The notes: generated from the letters alone by a model not told the origin. Shown: positions 8,116-16,722, counted from the first letter of the stretch. The stretch: 44,269 bases of DNA from Amycolatopsis sp. CA-126428 (GCF_002904335.1 NZ_PPHF01000085.1:1-44269), one strand, 5' to 3'. Translations and numbers: made by a program.

Positions 8116-9306
8116 TCACACCGAGGCGAGCTTGGCGGCGGGCTCCCGGTACAGCAGTTTCACCAGTGGCCCGCTCATCATCGTGGTGAGCACGGCCATC
8201 AGCACCAGTCGCGAGTACAGGTCCCGGTCGAGCAAGCCCAGTTGCAGGCCGATGCTGAGGATCACCAGCTCGGTCAGGCCCCGGGTGTTGAGCAACGTGC
8301 CCATGGTCGCGGACTCCCGCCAGTTCAGCCGGCACAGCCGGGCCGCCAGCACCGCGCCCGCGAACTTGCCGCCGACCGCGACCAGCATGATCAGCCCGAA
8401 CTCGGCGAACCCCGGCCACGTGGTGCCGGACAGGTCGACGTCGAGCCCGGCGACCACGAAGTAGACCGGCAGCAGCAACACCTTGCCGACCTGCTCGATG
8501 CGCTGCGTCACGCCCGCCCGCAGGTCCGTCCCGTGCGGCATGACGAGCCCGAAGAGGAACGCGCCGAAGATGAAGTGCAGCCCCATCCACTCGGTCAGCG
8601 CGCTCCACACGAGCAACCCGATCAGCACGACCGCGAACAGGTCCCGCCGGGCTGCCGCGATCCGTGCCAACAGCGGCCGCACCACCAGGAAGCTCAGCAG
8701 GACCAACGGCAGCACCAGCGCCAGCCGCCACTGTCCGGACGTGCCGGCGCCGAGCGTCGCGATCGTGACGGCCAGCATCGTCCACGCCAGCAGGTCGCCC
8801 AGTGCGGCGCTGCCCAGCGCGAGCACGCCGATCTTCGTGCCGGCCATGCGCCAGTCGCCGAGCATCCGCGCCAGCACCGGGAACGCGGTCACGGCCATCG
8901 CGGTGCCCAGGTAGAGCACGAACGCCGGCCGGTCGTCCGCGGGCCGCAGCGCGGTCGCCAGCACCACACCCAGGACGAACGGCGTGACCATCGACCCGAT
9001 CGACAGCACCACGATCGACCCGAGCCGGTCGCGCAGCAGGTCCCGGTTGAACTCGAGGCCCACCAGGAACATGAAGAACACCAGCCCGACGTTGGCCAGC
9101 GAGCTGAGCATCGGCCGGATGTCCGTGGGGAACACCAGGTTCGCCACGGTCCCGCCGAACAGGGTCGGCCCGACGAGCACGCCGGCCAGGATCTCGCCCA
9201 CCACGGCGGGCTGCGCGATCCGCGTCGCCAGCCAGCCCATCACCTTGGCCAGCGCGACGATCACGGCCAGCGCCACGAGCAGCGCGACCACCTGATGGGA
9301 GATCAC
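8116..9306 (-). CDS. CPA2-type cation/proton antiporter membrane protein
   Basis: A 396-residue polytopic membrane protein of the monovalent cation:proton antiporter 2 family (KefB/NapA-like transmembrane part, without a TrkA-N domain). Landmarks are QPAVVGEILAGVLVGPTLFG near the N-terminus, FFMFLVGLEFNRDLL, LAWTMLAV in the middle, and FGAFLFGLVMPHG later. About 11-12 hydrophobic segments are visible. The GTG start at 9306 overlaps the EamA gene stop (GTGA); a longer open frame upstream is not hydrophobic and lacks family features. It may support ion or pH homeostasis or product export for the adjacent cluster; its substrate is not evident. Confidence 0.85.
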   Translation of the reverse strand: MISHQVVALLVALAVIVALAKVMGWLATRIAQPAVVGEILAGVLVGPTLFGGTVANLVFPTDIRPMLSSLANVGLVFFMFLVGLEFNRDLLRDRLGSIVVLSIGSMVTPFVLGVVLATALRPADDRPAFVLYLGTAMAVTAFPVLARMLGDWRMAGTKIGVLALGSAALGDLLAWTMLAVTIATLGAGTSGQWRLALVLPLVLLSFLVVRPLLARIAAARRDLFAVVLIGLLVWSALTEWMGLHFIFGAFLFGLVMPHGTDLRAGVTQRIEQVGKVLLLPVYFVVAGLDVDLSGTTWPGFAEFGLIMLVAVGGKFAGAVLAARLCRLNWRESATMGTLLNTRGLTELVILSIGLQLGLLDRDLYSRLVLMAVLTTMMSGPLVKLLYREPAAKLASV

Positions 9307-10196
9307 GCCGGCTCCGGATGCCGGCTGCGCGCGGGCCGCAGCCCGATCACGAGTCCGCCCATCACCACGCACGCGCCGACCAGGTCCGCGAGCCGGGGGT
9401 GGCCGGTGCCCAGCACGACGGTGGACAGGACCGCACCGACCGGGAGGAAACCGGAGAACAGCCCGGCTTTGTCCGCACCGAGCCGGGGCAACGACGTGTA
9501 CCAGCACAGGAACGCGAACACCGTGATCACCACGGCCAGGTAGCCCAGGGCGAGCGCCTCGGCCGCGGTCGGCACCCGGACCAGGTCCGGCCCGCCGACG
9601 ACGAGCCCCACCACGACCAGCTGCGGCACGGCCAGCGCCGCCGAGTACGCCGACACCCGGATCGCGCCGAGCCGGCCCAGCACCGGCAGCGCCAGCAGGG
9701 AGAACCCGGCCTCGCACGCCAGCGCGCCGAACGCCAGCAGCAGCCCCAGCGGCGACCCGCCGCCGAACCCGCCGGTCACCGCGACCCCGATGACCACGAT
9801 CACGGACGCCAGCAGCACGCGCGGCGCGGGCTTGCGCCGTTCCAGCAGCGGCCCGACGAGGGCCAGGATGATCGGCACGGCGGCCACCACGGTGCCCACG
9901 GTCGCCGGGTCGGCGAACCGGGTGCTCTCCACGATCAGCACGTTGAACGCGGTGAGCCCGGTGAGCGCGAGCGCCATCAGGAAGAACACCTCACGCCGGG
10001 TGAGCCGCACGATGCCGTTTCCCGTCGCCCGCGCGATGGCGAGCAGCAGCAGCGAGCCGATCAGGTAACGCACGGCTTGGCCGCCGTACACGGGATAGTC
10101 GTGCAATGCCGGGGAGACGCCGGTCAGCGTGCCTACGCAGAACATCGCGGTCGCGGCGCCTATCGCGCCACGGCGCAACTCGGTCATCCTGATCAA
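9303..10196 (-). CDS. EamA/DMT-family transporter, probable metabolite exporter
   Basis: A drug/metabolite transporter of about 297 residues with ten predicted hydrophobic helices in two EamA repeats. The first repeat includes VYGGQAVRYLIGSLLLLAIA, and the second includes LGYLAVVITVFAFLCWYTSL and ADKAGLFSGFLPVGAVL. Family members often export amino acids or small metabolites. The TTG at 10196 overlaps the upstream regulator stop (TTGA) and has GGAGG ten bases before it; an internal ATG at 10187 is the other candidate start. It is coupled to the regulator and antiporter genes as one minus-strand operon next to the pyrrole cluster. Confidence 0.85.
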   Translation of the reverse strand: MIRMTELRRGAIGAATAMFCVGTLTGVSPALHDYPVYGGQAVRYLIGSLLLLAIARATGNGIVRLTRREVFFLMALALTGLTAFNVLIVESTRFADPATVGTVVAAVPIILALVGPLLERRKPAPRVLLASVIVVIGVAVTGGFGGGSPLGLLLAFGALACEAGFSLLALPVLGRLGAIRVSAYSAALAVPQLVVVGLVVGGPDLVRVPTAAEALALGYLAVVITVFAFLCWYTSLPRLGADKAGLFSGFLPVGAVLSTVVLGTGHPRLADLVGACVVMGGLVIGLRPARSRHPEPA

Positions 10197-10852
10197 CGGT
10201 TCACGGCCTCCCCCGCTGCTTCGGACAGCTCCCCCACGTTGATCAGCCCGGTTTCGTACGCGTAGGCCACGGCGCTCGCGCGGTTGGGCAGGCGTAGCTT
10301 GCGCAACAGGTTCTGCACATGGAACTTGACGGTGCTCTCGGTGAGCGACAGGTGCCGGGCCATCGCGGAGTTCGTCTGGCCCGCCACGAGCAGGCGCAGC
10401 ACGTCGGTCTCCCGGCGGGTGATGCGCTCCGGCTGCGGCTCGCCCCGTTCGGCGGTGCGCGGCGCGGGGCCGGCGTAGAACGCGTAGCCCGCGGCGAGCA
10501 TCCGGATGGCGCTGAGGAACTCGTCCGGGCTGGAGGTCAGCGGCAGCACACCCACCCGGGGCGCGTCCGGCAGCACCGCGTTGTCGTCCAGCACGAGGAC
10601 GTTCGCCGACGGCCAGCGGTCGAGGAACCGGCGCGCGGCCAGCGGTGCGCGCGGCACGTCGGCGAGGCAGCCGATCACGACCACGTCGGGCAGTTCCTCG
10701 GTGTGCCGGGCCAGGCTTTCGAAGGTGTCGACCTGGTGGGCCACCTCGATCCCCGAAGCCTCGTCGAGAGTTTTGCGCATCCCGATCCGGAAAAGCGTTC
10801 TCCGTTCCGCCAGGATGACTTTCGTGGGATTGCCGATGAGTGCGTTCTTCAC
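10193..10852 (-). CDS. NarL/LuxR-type response regulator with degenerate receiver domain
   Basis: A 219-residue two-domain regulator. The C-terminal LuxR helix-turn-helix is clear: RITRRETDVLRLLVAGQTNS, then LSLTESTVKFHVQNLLRKLR. The N-terminal half aligns with receiver domains (VILAERRTLFRIGMRKTLDE) but lacks the paired acidic residues. The expected phospho-acceptor Asp is missing from DVVVIGCLADVPRA, so aspartyl phosphorylation looks unlikely; ligand control or constitutive action is possible. The GTG start at 10852 begins the conserved region; an upstream ATG would add unrelated sequence. It heads the operon with the transporter and antiporter genes and is the best candidate local regulator of the pyrrole cluster. 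Confidence 0.85.
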   Translation of the reverse strand: MKNALIGNPTKVILAERRTLFRIGMRKTLDEASGIEVAHQVDTFESLARHTEELPDVVVIGCLADVPRAPLAARRFLDRWPSANVLVLDDNAVLPDAPRVGVLPLTSSPDEFLSAIRMLAAGYAFYAGPAPRTAERGEPQPERITRRETDVLRLLVAGQTNSAMARHLSLTESTVKFHVQNLLRKLRLPNRASAVAYAYETGLINVGELSEAAGEAVNR

Positions 10853-11550
10853 AAGCGCGGGTCCCCCAACCTGGTGTGCGTGCGACCCAGCCGCCAGCAG
10901 ATCAGGCGGCCGGCAGAAGAATGCGGTCGACTGGTGCCCAGGCAGCTTTGACCTCGGGTCTCGCACCCGTCCCCAGGCTGTGCGATCGACCGGTGCACGG
11001 TGATTCGATGATCGGCTTCCGCTCCGGCGTCGCCGGACGCGTCTGGCACGCGACAGATATTACGGCGCTAACGTCCTACGGTCATGCCTCCCCATTTTCC
11101 CCCATGCCCGCTCACCCGCAGGCCGAACACCCGTGTCATCTCATATTGCACGTCTCCGGTGATCAACACAACCTCGTGGGGCCCATCTGGCCCACCTCCG
11201 GTTTGTGCCCCCGGAGCCGCGAGCAGACGTTCCGCTTCTCGGGCAGATCTGCCTGGATGCTCGTATCGTCGCGTGAATGAGCGTGCCTCGGATATTCACG
11301 TGGGTCGTTTCATCGCCCGAATAAGTGCCTCAACGGGGGATACCGTGGCAGTTTTGTCGTTGTCCGGTGGGATCAGCAGGCGAGCAACCGACCCGCGCCC
11401 GACCAACGGATTTGGCCGGCTACACCAGGTGCTTCGTCATGATGTCCAGCGAACCACCGCCGGCCGCCGCCGGAGCCCGGGCATGGCCGAGCACCTCATC
11501 GCTGCCGGCAGCCGGGCGGATTCCCGGCTGCCGATCTCGATTTCCCTGGA
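10853..11550. other. Intergenic region without a convincing gene
   Basis: About 700 bases between the regulator start and the lipoprotein stop. Reading frames here are short and none resembles a protein family. The part next to 10852 should hold the regulator promoter, and an AT-rich patch (GACAGATATTACGGCG) lies near 11055. An imperfect hairpin (11176-11183 with 11189-11195) and lower GC than the flanks are the only other features seen. Confidence 0.5.
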
Positions 11551-12414
11551 TCAGGGGTGGTAGATCTCCTTGACCGTCGTGATCCGGTCGTCGCCGTTCA
11601 CGGTGATCCGCGCGAGGATCGAATTGCCGTCCTTCAGGTGCTGGAGCAGCTCGTTCCGGCCGCACGGCCCGTTGCCGTAGCCCTGACCGTCGATGGTGAC
11701 CGAATCGCCGGGGCACAGGGTGGCCGCGCTGAACACCTCGCCGCCCTTCTGCAGCGGGAGCCGGTAGGTCTTGCCGTCGAGCGGCACCCAGTGGCCGTTG
11801 TCCGGACCGCCGTTCTGGCGGGTGACCAGCTGGAAGCGGACCATCTGCACACCGGCGTCGTACCCGGCGAACTGCACCTCCTGGGTGGTGTTCGGGAACT
11901 TGCGGACAGTCACGGCCGAAAGCCTGGTCTCCAGCTGCAGGAAGCTGTCGGGCACCCCGCAGACGACGGCACCCTGGCTGCCGGCGAACCCCGCCTGGCG
12001 GGCGCACGTCCACTTCCCCTGGACGTCGAGCACCCGCTCACCCGGGCCTTCGGCCTGCGGCAGCTTCCCGTAGTACTCGGTGATCACGGTGAACGCCTCG
12101 GTGCAGCCCGGCGTGGTGCCGTCGGTGGCGGCCACCGCGATCAGGTCCATCTTCGTCCGCCCGGGTGCGCCGACCCGGCCGCCGTACTTGCTGCAGTCGA
12201 CGTCGCCGGCACCCCCAGCGCCGGAACCTCCGGTGGCAGCCCCCTGGCCGCCGCCTTCCGGCACCTGCTCCACCGCCGCCGTCACCGTCTCGTTCTTCGC
12301 CGGCGAGCCATTGCCCGCAACACTGTTCCCGCTGCACGCGGAAAGCAGAACGGTGGCAGTGAATGCCCCGGCCACCATGGCCGTTTTGATTGTCTTCTTC
12401 GCGGTGAATTCCAT
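11551..12414 (-). CDS. Secreted lipoprotein of unknown function
   Basis: A 287-residue protein with a lipoprotein signal peptide: basic N-terminus (MEFTAKKTIKTAM), hydrophobic stretch, and lipobox LLSACSG with Cys at about residue 27. A Gly/Ala-rich linker follows, then a domain with several Cys (for example DVDCSKYGG, GKWTCARQAG, GAVVCGVPDS, ATLCPGDS, GNGPCGRNE). I do not recognise the mature domain; similar actinobacterial lipoproteins are annotated hypothetical. The ATG at 12414 has AGGAGGGG eight bases upstream; a longer open frame upstream would bury the signal peptide. It stands alone between two biosynthetic regions. Confidence 0.8.
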   Translation of the reverse strand: MEFTAKKTIKTAMVAGAFTATVLLSACSGNSVAGNGSPAKNETVTAAVEQVPEGGGQGAATGGSGAGGAGDVDCSKYGGRVGAPGRTKMDLIAVAATDGTTPGCTEAFTVITEYYGKLPQAEGPGERVLDVQGKWTCARQAGFAGSQGAVVCGVPDSFLQLETRLSAVTVRKFPNTTQEVQFAGYDAGVQMVRFQLVTRQNGGPDNGHWVPLDGKTYRLPLQKGGEVFSAATLCPGDSVTIDGQGYGNGPCGRNELLQHLKDGNSILARITVNGDDRITTVKEIYHP

Positions 12415-12644
12415 CTCGACGCCCCTCCTGCAGCCTTTTTGAAGCTTTGTCTCCGAAGACGCCGGAAACGGAATCAGGTTGTTCACCGGTGCCGCCGGAC
12501 CGCAGCGCTGCCCGAAATTCCGGCCCGCCCTGTCCCCACGGGCACAACCTCGGCCGGCCGCGCAACCCCTCCCACCGATGCGCGAACGAGAGGAACTCCC
12601 GGCCGCCTCCGGTCAGGGCCAACGCATGCCCCCAACTGGACCGA

Positions 12645-13532
12645 TCAGAAGTCCCAGGCGGCCCGGATCGCTGCCGCTTCGCGTTCCGCCTGGCGCCTGC
12701 CGATGTGGAGAGCCCGGCCGGCGGTCTCCGGGTCCAGCATTTTCACCGGTGCTTCGAGGTCACTGAAATCAGGCTCGACGGCCACCAGCCGGGTGTTTTC
12801 ACGCAACTGGGCCACTTCGGCGTCCGCCCTGATCGTCGAAGCGGATCGATCGCTGTCGGCCGCGCTTCCCTGGGCACCAAGAGGATGGCAGGACACGACC
12901 ACCAGAACGTCGCTCGGTGGCGCCGCCGTGGCGTTCAGGTGGCTCACTAGACCGCCGTCCAGGTAGCGGGCTCCGTTGATGGTGACGGCGGGGAACAGCA
13001 TCGGTACGACGCAACTGGCCGCGACAGCGTGTCGCAGCGGCACACCGGATTCCGGCCCCCACACGACGAGCTCGCCGGTGCCGGTGTCGACCGCCGTGCA
13101 GCGAAACCCGGGAGGCCAGGCGACTCCGTCGAGGACGTCGAGCAGGCCGAGGTAGTCGTCTTCGGTGAGCGTGGTCGTTGCTTCCCGCACCGCGGAGCCG
13201 ATCGCTCGCAGCGCTTGCCGCGGATCGGCGGCGAGGGCGGCTTGGCGCGACGCACCCAGGAAGCTTTCCTCGCTCGCCGCCAGGACGGCGAAGTCGAGTT
13301 TCCGTCCAACCGCCGCCAGGACGGCCAGCGCGTCGGTGACGTCGCGACCGCCGGCCAGCAGCGCACCGACCAGGGATCCCGCGGATGTTCCGACGATCGA
13401 CGAGGCTTCCGAAAAGTCGACACCGGCTTCGCGCAGCCCGGCGAGCAGACCCGTCTGCCAAGCGACACCGACGGTACCGCCGCCGCCGAGAACGACCGTG
13501 CGCGTGGGTGAGCCATTTCCCGGAGAAGTCAT
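12645..13532 (-). CDS. Patatin-like phospholipase family protein
   Basis: A 295-residue patatin-fold serine hydrolase. The oxyanion glycine loop is VLGGGGTVGVAWQ near residue 15, the nucleophile elbow GTSAG has Ser as predicted nucleophile, and YLDGGLVSHLN carries the catalytic Asp of the Ser-Asp dyad. Family members hydrolyse acyl-lipid esters, usually at the membrane. The ATG at 13532 has AAGGA seven bases upstream. It lies just downstream of an amidohydrolase remnant on the same strand and may have lost its original operon partner. No link to either cluster is evident. Confidence 0.85.
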   Translation of the reverse strand: MTSPGNGSPTRTVVLGGGGTVGVAWQTGLLAGLREAGVDFSEASSIVGTSAGSLVGALLAGGRDVTDALAVLAAVGRKLDFAVLAASEESFLGASRQAALAADPRQALRAIGSAVREATTTLTEDDYLGLLDVLDGVAWPPGFRCTAVDTGTGELVVWGPESGVPLRHAVAASCVVPMLFPAVTINGARYLDGGLVSHLNATAAPPSDVLVVVSCHPLGAQGSAADSDRSASTIRADAEVAQLRENTRLVAVEPDFSDLEAPVKMLDPETAGRALHIGRRQAEREAAAIRAAWDF

Positions 13533-13542
13533 TGCTGTTCCT

Positions 13543-13749
13543 TCACGATGCGAGGTTGATACCGAAGAGGCGCAGGCGTTGCGGACCATGCGCGAGGGAG
13601 TGCGGGGGGCCGGCCGGCGGCCTCGGCGATGATGTCGTTGGCCCGCCTGCTGAGCGAACGCTCGGGTCACCGCGGTCTTCCAGGAGTGCCTTCACCACCG
13701 AGGTGAACTCGGGCAGGTTCCAGTGTTCTTCGATCGCGATCAGTGCCAC
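13543..13749 (-). pseudogene. N-terminal remnant of an amidohydrolase-family gene
   Basis: An ATG at 13749 opens MALIAIEEHWNLPEFTSVV, the typical N-terminus of ACMSD-like amidohydrolases (IAIEEHW with the metal-binding position, followed by a helix). The family pattern breaks after VKALLEDRGDPSV: a neighbouring frame seems to continue with an ANDIIAEA-like segment, suggesting a frameshift, and the rest of the gene is absent because the patatin gene starts at 13532. The frame ends after 68 residues against about 300 for the family. The upstream region contains two TetR-type operators, so this gene was probably once the repressor's divergent target. Confidence 0.6.
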
Positions 13750-13778
13750 ACCAGGTCTCCCGGGGTCCGGGCAGTCCG

Positions 13779-13829
13779 CTCAACCACCGTTGAGTGAGAC
13801 GGTACACGAATCGCTCAACGGCTGTAGAG
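13779..13829. promoter_or_regulatory. Two tandem TetR-type operators in a divergent promoter
   Basis: CTCAAC-CACC-GTTGAG at 13779-13794 is a perfect 6-4-6 inverted repeat. CTCAAC-GGCT-GTAGAG at 13814-13829 is the same site with one mismatch in the right arm. The two centres are 35 bases apart. The second site lies 7 bases before the ATG of the downstream tetR gene, and the first lies 30 bases before the start of the divergent amidohydrolase remnant. This is the layout of an autoregulated TetR repressor. Confidence 0.8.
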
Positions 13830-13836
13830 TGAAGTC

Positions 13837-14376
13837 ATGACCGAGACCTTCCGCGCCGCCAAACGCGCCCGTACCGCCCAGCGGATCCTCGACGCCGCCC
13901 GGCAGGAATTCGCGACCCGGGGCTTCGAGGGCGCGACGATCCGGGGCATCGCCGCCGCGGCGCGAGTGGACGCCTCACTGGTGATGCAGCACTACGGCTC
14001 GAAGGCGGCCCTGTTCACCACCGCCGTTCAACTACCCGGCGAGGACGCCAAGATCGCCGCCGAGCACCTGCTGGAGGTCCTCGCCAACCGGCTGCGCGAA
14101 CTGCCCCCGGAGACGGCCGCGCTCGTCCGGTCCATGCTCACGGTGCCCGAAGCCGCCGACTCGATGCGGTCCTACCTCGACGAACGCGTCGACAACCTCG
14201 CCAGGTCACTCGAGGGCGACGACGCACACTTGCGCGCCCTGATCACCGTGAGCGGCATCCTCGGCCTGACGATCACGCAGCACTTCCTGAAGCTGCGCGC
14301 CTTCGACGATGCTTCCCACGAATCGCTGCTGCGGGCAGCGCGCGGCTGGGCCGAATACTTGTCCCGCGACTCGTAA
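13837..14376 (+). CDS. TetR-family transcriptional repressor
   Basis: A 179-residue TetR regulator. The N-terminal helix-turn-helix is AQRILDAARQEFATRGFEGA, then IRGIAAAARVDASLVMQHYGSK, with the recognition-helix pattern ending in HYGSKAALF. The rest is a helical ligand/dimer domain of about 130 residues. The ATG at 13837 directly follows a palindromic operator, pointing to autoregulation. The original divergent target is decayed, so it may now control only itself. Ligand unknown. Confidence 0.9.
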   Translation: MTETFRAAKRARTAQRILDAARQEFATRGFEGATIRGIAAAARVDASLVMQHYGSKAALFTTAVQLPGEDAKIAAEHLLEVLANRLRELPPETAALVRSMLTVPEAADSMRSYLDERVDNLARSLEGDDAHLRALITVSGILGLTITQHFLKLRAFDDASHESLLRAARGWAEYLSRDS

Positions 14377-14960
14377 GACCGGTCAGCAGCAGGCGATCGT
14401 TGCCTGCACCCGGTTGCCGCCGTACCGGCTGGGCGCGCATCAGGCGTAAGTGAGGACAGGTGCAACGACGAGGGCTCCTCCGCGTCCTCGAGCCGGTCAG
14501 CCGGCGGAGACGGTCGACCGCCTTGCTGATTTCGCCGACACTGAAGTTGCGGGCCCGGCCGTTGCGCAGGCGGCTGAGGTGGCAACGCCGGACCAGCCCC
14601 CCACACCGGCGGCCGCCGGAGCGGCGTCCCGCACAAATCACCCCATCGCTCGAGCGACGCGGGCGGGCGGGCGCCGACCATCAGCAGATGTCCACGTCGG
14701 CCGACGCGGTCACCAACTCGGTCGCCGGGCCGCGTTCTCCTTGATCGTCGGACGGGAGGCGCTCAGCGCGGGTCGCCGAACCAGGCGGACAGGGTGTCGC
14801 GGAGGGATGTCGTGTCGGGACCAGGCATTCGACCTGCTGGCCGCGGGGATCCACACCTTCGGCGGGAATTCCTGATCAGGCCATTGACCGCAGCGACGGC
14901 GGGTGCACGACGGGGAGATCGAAAGCCTCTCCCCTCCCGAGCGCCACTTGCCGAGTGGGG
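14377..14960. other. Intergenic region, no assignable gene
   Basis: About 580 bases between the tetR stop and the cupin stop. Several open frames exist on both strands, as expected at this GC content, but none shows a recognisable domain or a good ribosome binding site. A minus-strand frame around 14400-14640 is Arg-rich and contains NFSVGEISKAVDRLRRL, which might be a decayed DNA-binding segment; I cannot support that further. Confidence 0.4.
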
Positions 14961-15428
14961 TCAGCGAGGCGGGCCGACGATGACGTTCCCGAACTTCTCC
15001 GCCGCCTCGGCCATCCGGGCCGGAGAGATCTCGAAACCGTCCGGCCGGGGCTCGGCCCGGTCGCGGCCGGCGTGGCGGAACATGCCCTCGATGCCCGCCG
15101 GGGTGTTGATCATCAGCAGGTCCGCCGTCGCGGAGGTGATGCGGTAGGCGTGCGGGATGTTCTTGGGCAGGAAGACGATGCCACCCTCCGCGAGCTCCAT
15201 CTCCTCCTCCCCCACCCAGACCAGCGCGGTGCCCTTGATGAGCATGAAGACTTCGTCTTCCCTGGTGTGCAGGTGAAACGGCGGCGCCTCGCCCTTGGCG
15301 ACGTCGAACCGGCCGACCATCAGCCGGCCGTCGGTGGCGGCGCCGTCGAGCAGGATCGACAGCGTGCCGCCGTCGAGCCACTCCAGCTTCTGCTGCTGGT
15401 CGGGCTGGGCGAGGTAGGCCATGCTCAT
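14961..15428 (-). CDS. Single-domain cupin protein
   Basis: A 155-residue cupin. The metal-binding motif is GEAPPFHLHTREDEVFMLIKG (two His and a Glu), and NIPHAYRI gives the second-motif His. Members include quercetin-dioxygenase-like and sensor or isomerase proteins; the reaction is not evident. The ATG at 15428 (MSMAYLAQ) has GGAG 8 bases upstream. It shares the minus strand with the truncated hydrolase gene 26 bases upstream, and both lie behind a palindromic TetR operator at 15881-15896, so they were probably one repressor-controlled operon. Confidence 0.85.
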   Translation of the reverse strand: MSMAYLAQPDQQQKLEWLDGGTLSILLDGAATDGRLMVGRFDVAKGEAPPFHLHTREDEVFMLIKGTALVWVGEEEMELAEGGIVFLPKNIPHAYRITSATADLLMINTPAGIEGMFRHAGRDRAEPRPDGFEISPARMAEAAEKFGNVIVGPPR

Positions 15429-15454
15429 CGGGTGGCTCCGTTCGGAAGGGACGG

Positions 15455-15790
15455 TCAGAGGGAACCGAGGACACGCAGGCGGTCGGCGACCGCGCGGCGG
15501 GCGACGTCGGTGTCCCAGGCGCACGTTTCGAACTCGTGCGGCACCCCGGGGTGCAGGTGGAACTCCACCCAGCGCAGCAGCACCTTCGTGCCGTCGCCGG
15601 CGACCGCGTGGAAGTCGGTGACCGTCACGTCGGCCGGGGTGGGCTGCAGCGCCGCCGTCTCGGCCATCATCGCTTCCAACGCGACACGCCGGGTCGCGAT
15701 GTCGCCCACGGCGGGGTGCGGTGCGGCGGCCACGGCTTCGGCCATCGGCGCCAGGATCGCGGCGACCTGAGGATCGACGGTGAACGTCAC
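15455..15790 (-). pseudogene. Alpha/beta hydrolase (lipase/esterase) with most of the catalytic domain deleted
   Basis: The 111-residue frame begins like hormone-sensitive-lipase-type esterases (VTFTVDPQVAAILAPMAEAV through ADVTVTDFHAVAGDGTKVLLRW). It then jumps directly to a family C-terminus (VEFHLHPGVPHEFETCAWDT, then DVARRAVADRLRVLGSL, containing the catalytic-His segment). The central HGGG oxyanion and GxSxG nucleophile regions of about 200 residues are missing, but the frame stays open. I read it as an in-frame internal deletion that inactivates the enzyme. A genuine small protein of unrelated fold is unlikely. Confidence 0.65.
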
Positions 15791-15880
15791 AACGGTCCTA
15801 CTCTCCGGGGATTCGCACGGACCGGATCGACGGTGATCGAGGCCAGGACACGCGACTCGGCGACGCTCAGGCGCGATAAA

Positions 15881-15896
15881 CGGACGATATCGTCCG
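15881..15896. promoter_or_regulatory. Perfect 16-bp palindrome, probable TetR operator
   Basis: CGGACGATATCGTCCG is a perfect inverted repeat between the divergent hydrolase remnant (start 15790) and the tetR gene starting near 15938. Its length and CGGACG half-sites are typical TetR-family operators. It is placed to control both directions. Confidence 0.8.
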
Positions 15897-15937
15897 GCTA
15901 ATCGGCTGTCAACGAGGCGGCGAAGCACCGAACTGCA

Positions 15938-16555
15938 ATGATCGGTGCCGTGAGCGAGAGCAGAGGCGGACCTGGCAGGCGGCGAGAGCTGCGGCGGGAC
16001 GCGATCGACAACCGCGACCGGGTCCTGGCGGCGGCCGCCGCCGCGGTCCGCCGGGAAGGGACCGCGGTCCCGATGGCCACCATCGCCGCGGATGCCGGGG
16101 TCGGCGTCGGTACCGTCTACCGCCACTACCCCTCGCGGGACGCGCTGCTCGGCGCGTTGACGCACCGGTCCTTCCAGCTGGTGCTGGAGACCGCCCGCCG
16201 GGCCGCGGCCCTCGACGGACCACCGATCGAGCGGATCCGCTTTTTCCTCGAACGCACCATCGAGCACGGATCGGACCTCGTGCTCCCGATGCACGGTGGC
16301 CCGGCACCCGGCGACCAGGCCACCGTCGCGCTCCGGGACGAAGCCCACCGGACACTGGGCTCGATCCTCGAACAAGGACGAGACGACGGCTCGATCCGGG
16401 CCGACGTGACCAGGGCCGACATCGTCAGCTTCGGCGCGTTGCTGGCGCAGGGTCTCCCCCACGTCCCGGATTGGAAACCCACGGCACGCCGCCAAGCCGA
16501 CATCTACCTCACCGGCCTCCTGAACCGCCCCGGCCGGCCGGATCCCGGCCGCTGA
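15938..16555 (+). CDS. TetR-family transcriptional repressor
   Basis: A regulator of about 205 residues. DNA-binding region: NRDRVLAAAAAAVRREGTAV, MATIAADAGVGVGTVYRHYP and SRDALLGALTHR. The remainder is a TetR C-terminal ligand domain. The ATG at 15938 is used here; a GTG at 15950 is nearly as good, and neither has a strong ribosome binding site. A perfect palindrome 42 bases upstream is its likely operator, shared with the divergent hydrolase remnant/cupin operon. Ligand unknown. Confidence 0.9.
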   Translation: MIGAVSESRGGPGRRRELRRDAIDNRDRVLAAAAAAVRREGTAVPMATIAADAGVGVGTVYRHYPSRDALLGALTHRSFQLVLETARRAAALDGPPIERIRFFLERTIEHGSDLVLPMHGGPAPGDQATVALRDEAHRTLGSILEQGRDDGSIRADVTRADIVSFGALLAQGLPHVPDWKPTARRQADIYLTGLLNRPGRPDPGR

Positions 16556-16722
16556 ACCGCGGCTACTTCGCCCCGGACTGCGGACTCGCTCCACGATCGT
16601 CCGCAGTTCCTCGACGTGCCCGAAGAACCGTTGCCGACCCACGCCGCTGGCTTTTTCTTCAGCGTGGCCGGCTGTTCGGACAGCGCGGAGTCCGACCGGC
16701 CCACCGCGTCCACCCTCCTTCC

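Noticed and set aside
11176..11195. Imperfect inverted repeat in the gap as a terminator
   Set aside because: The stem is short and bulged and lies more than 300 bases from either neighbouring gene end, so I do not call it.
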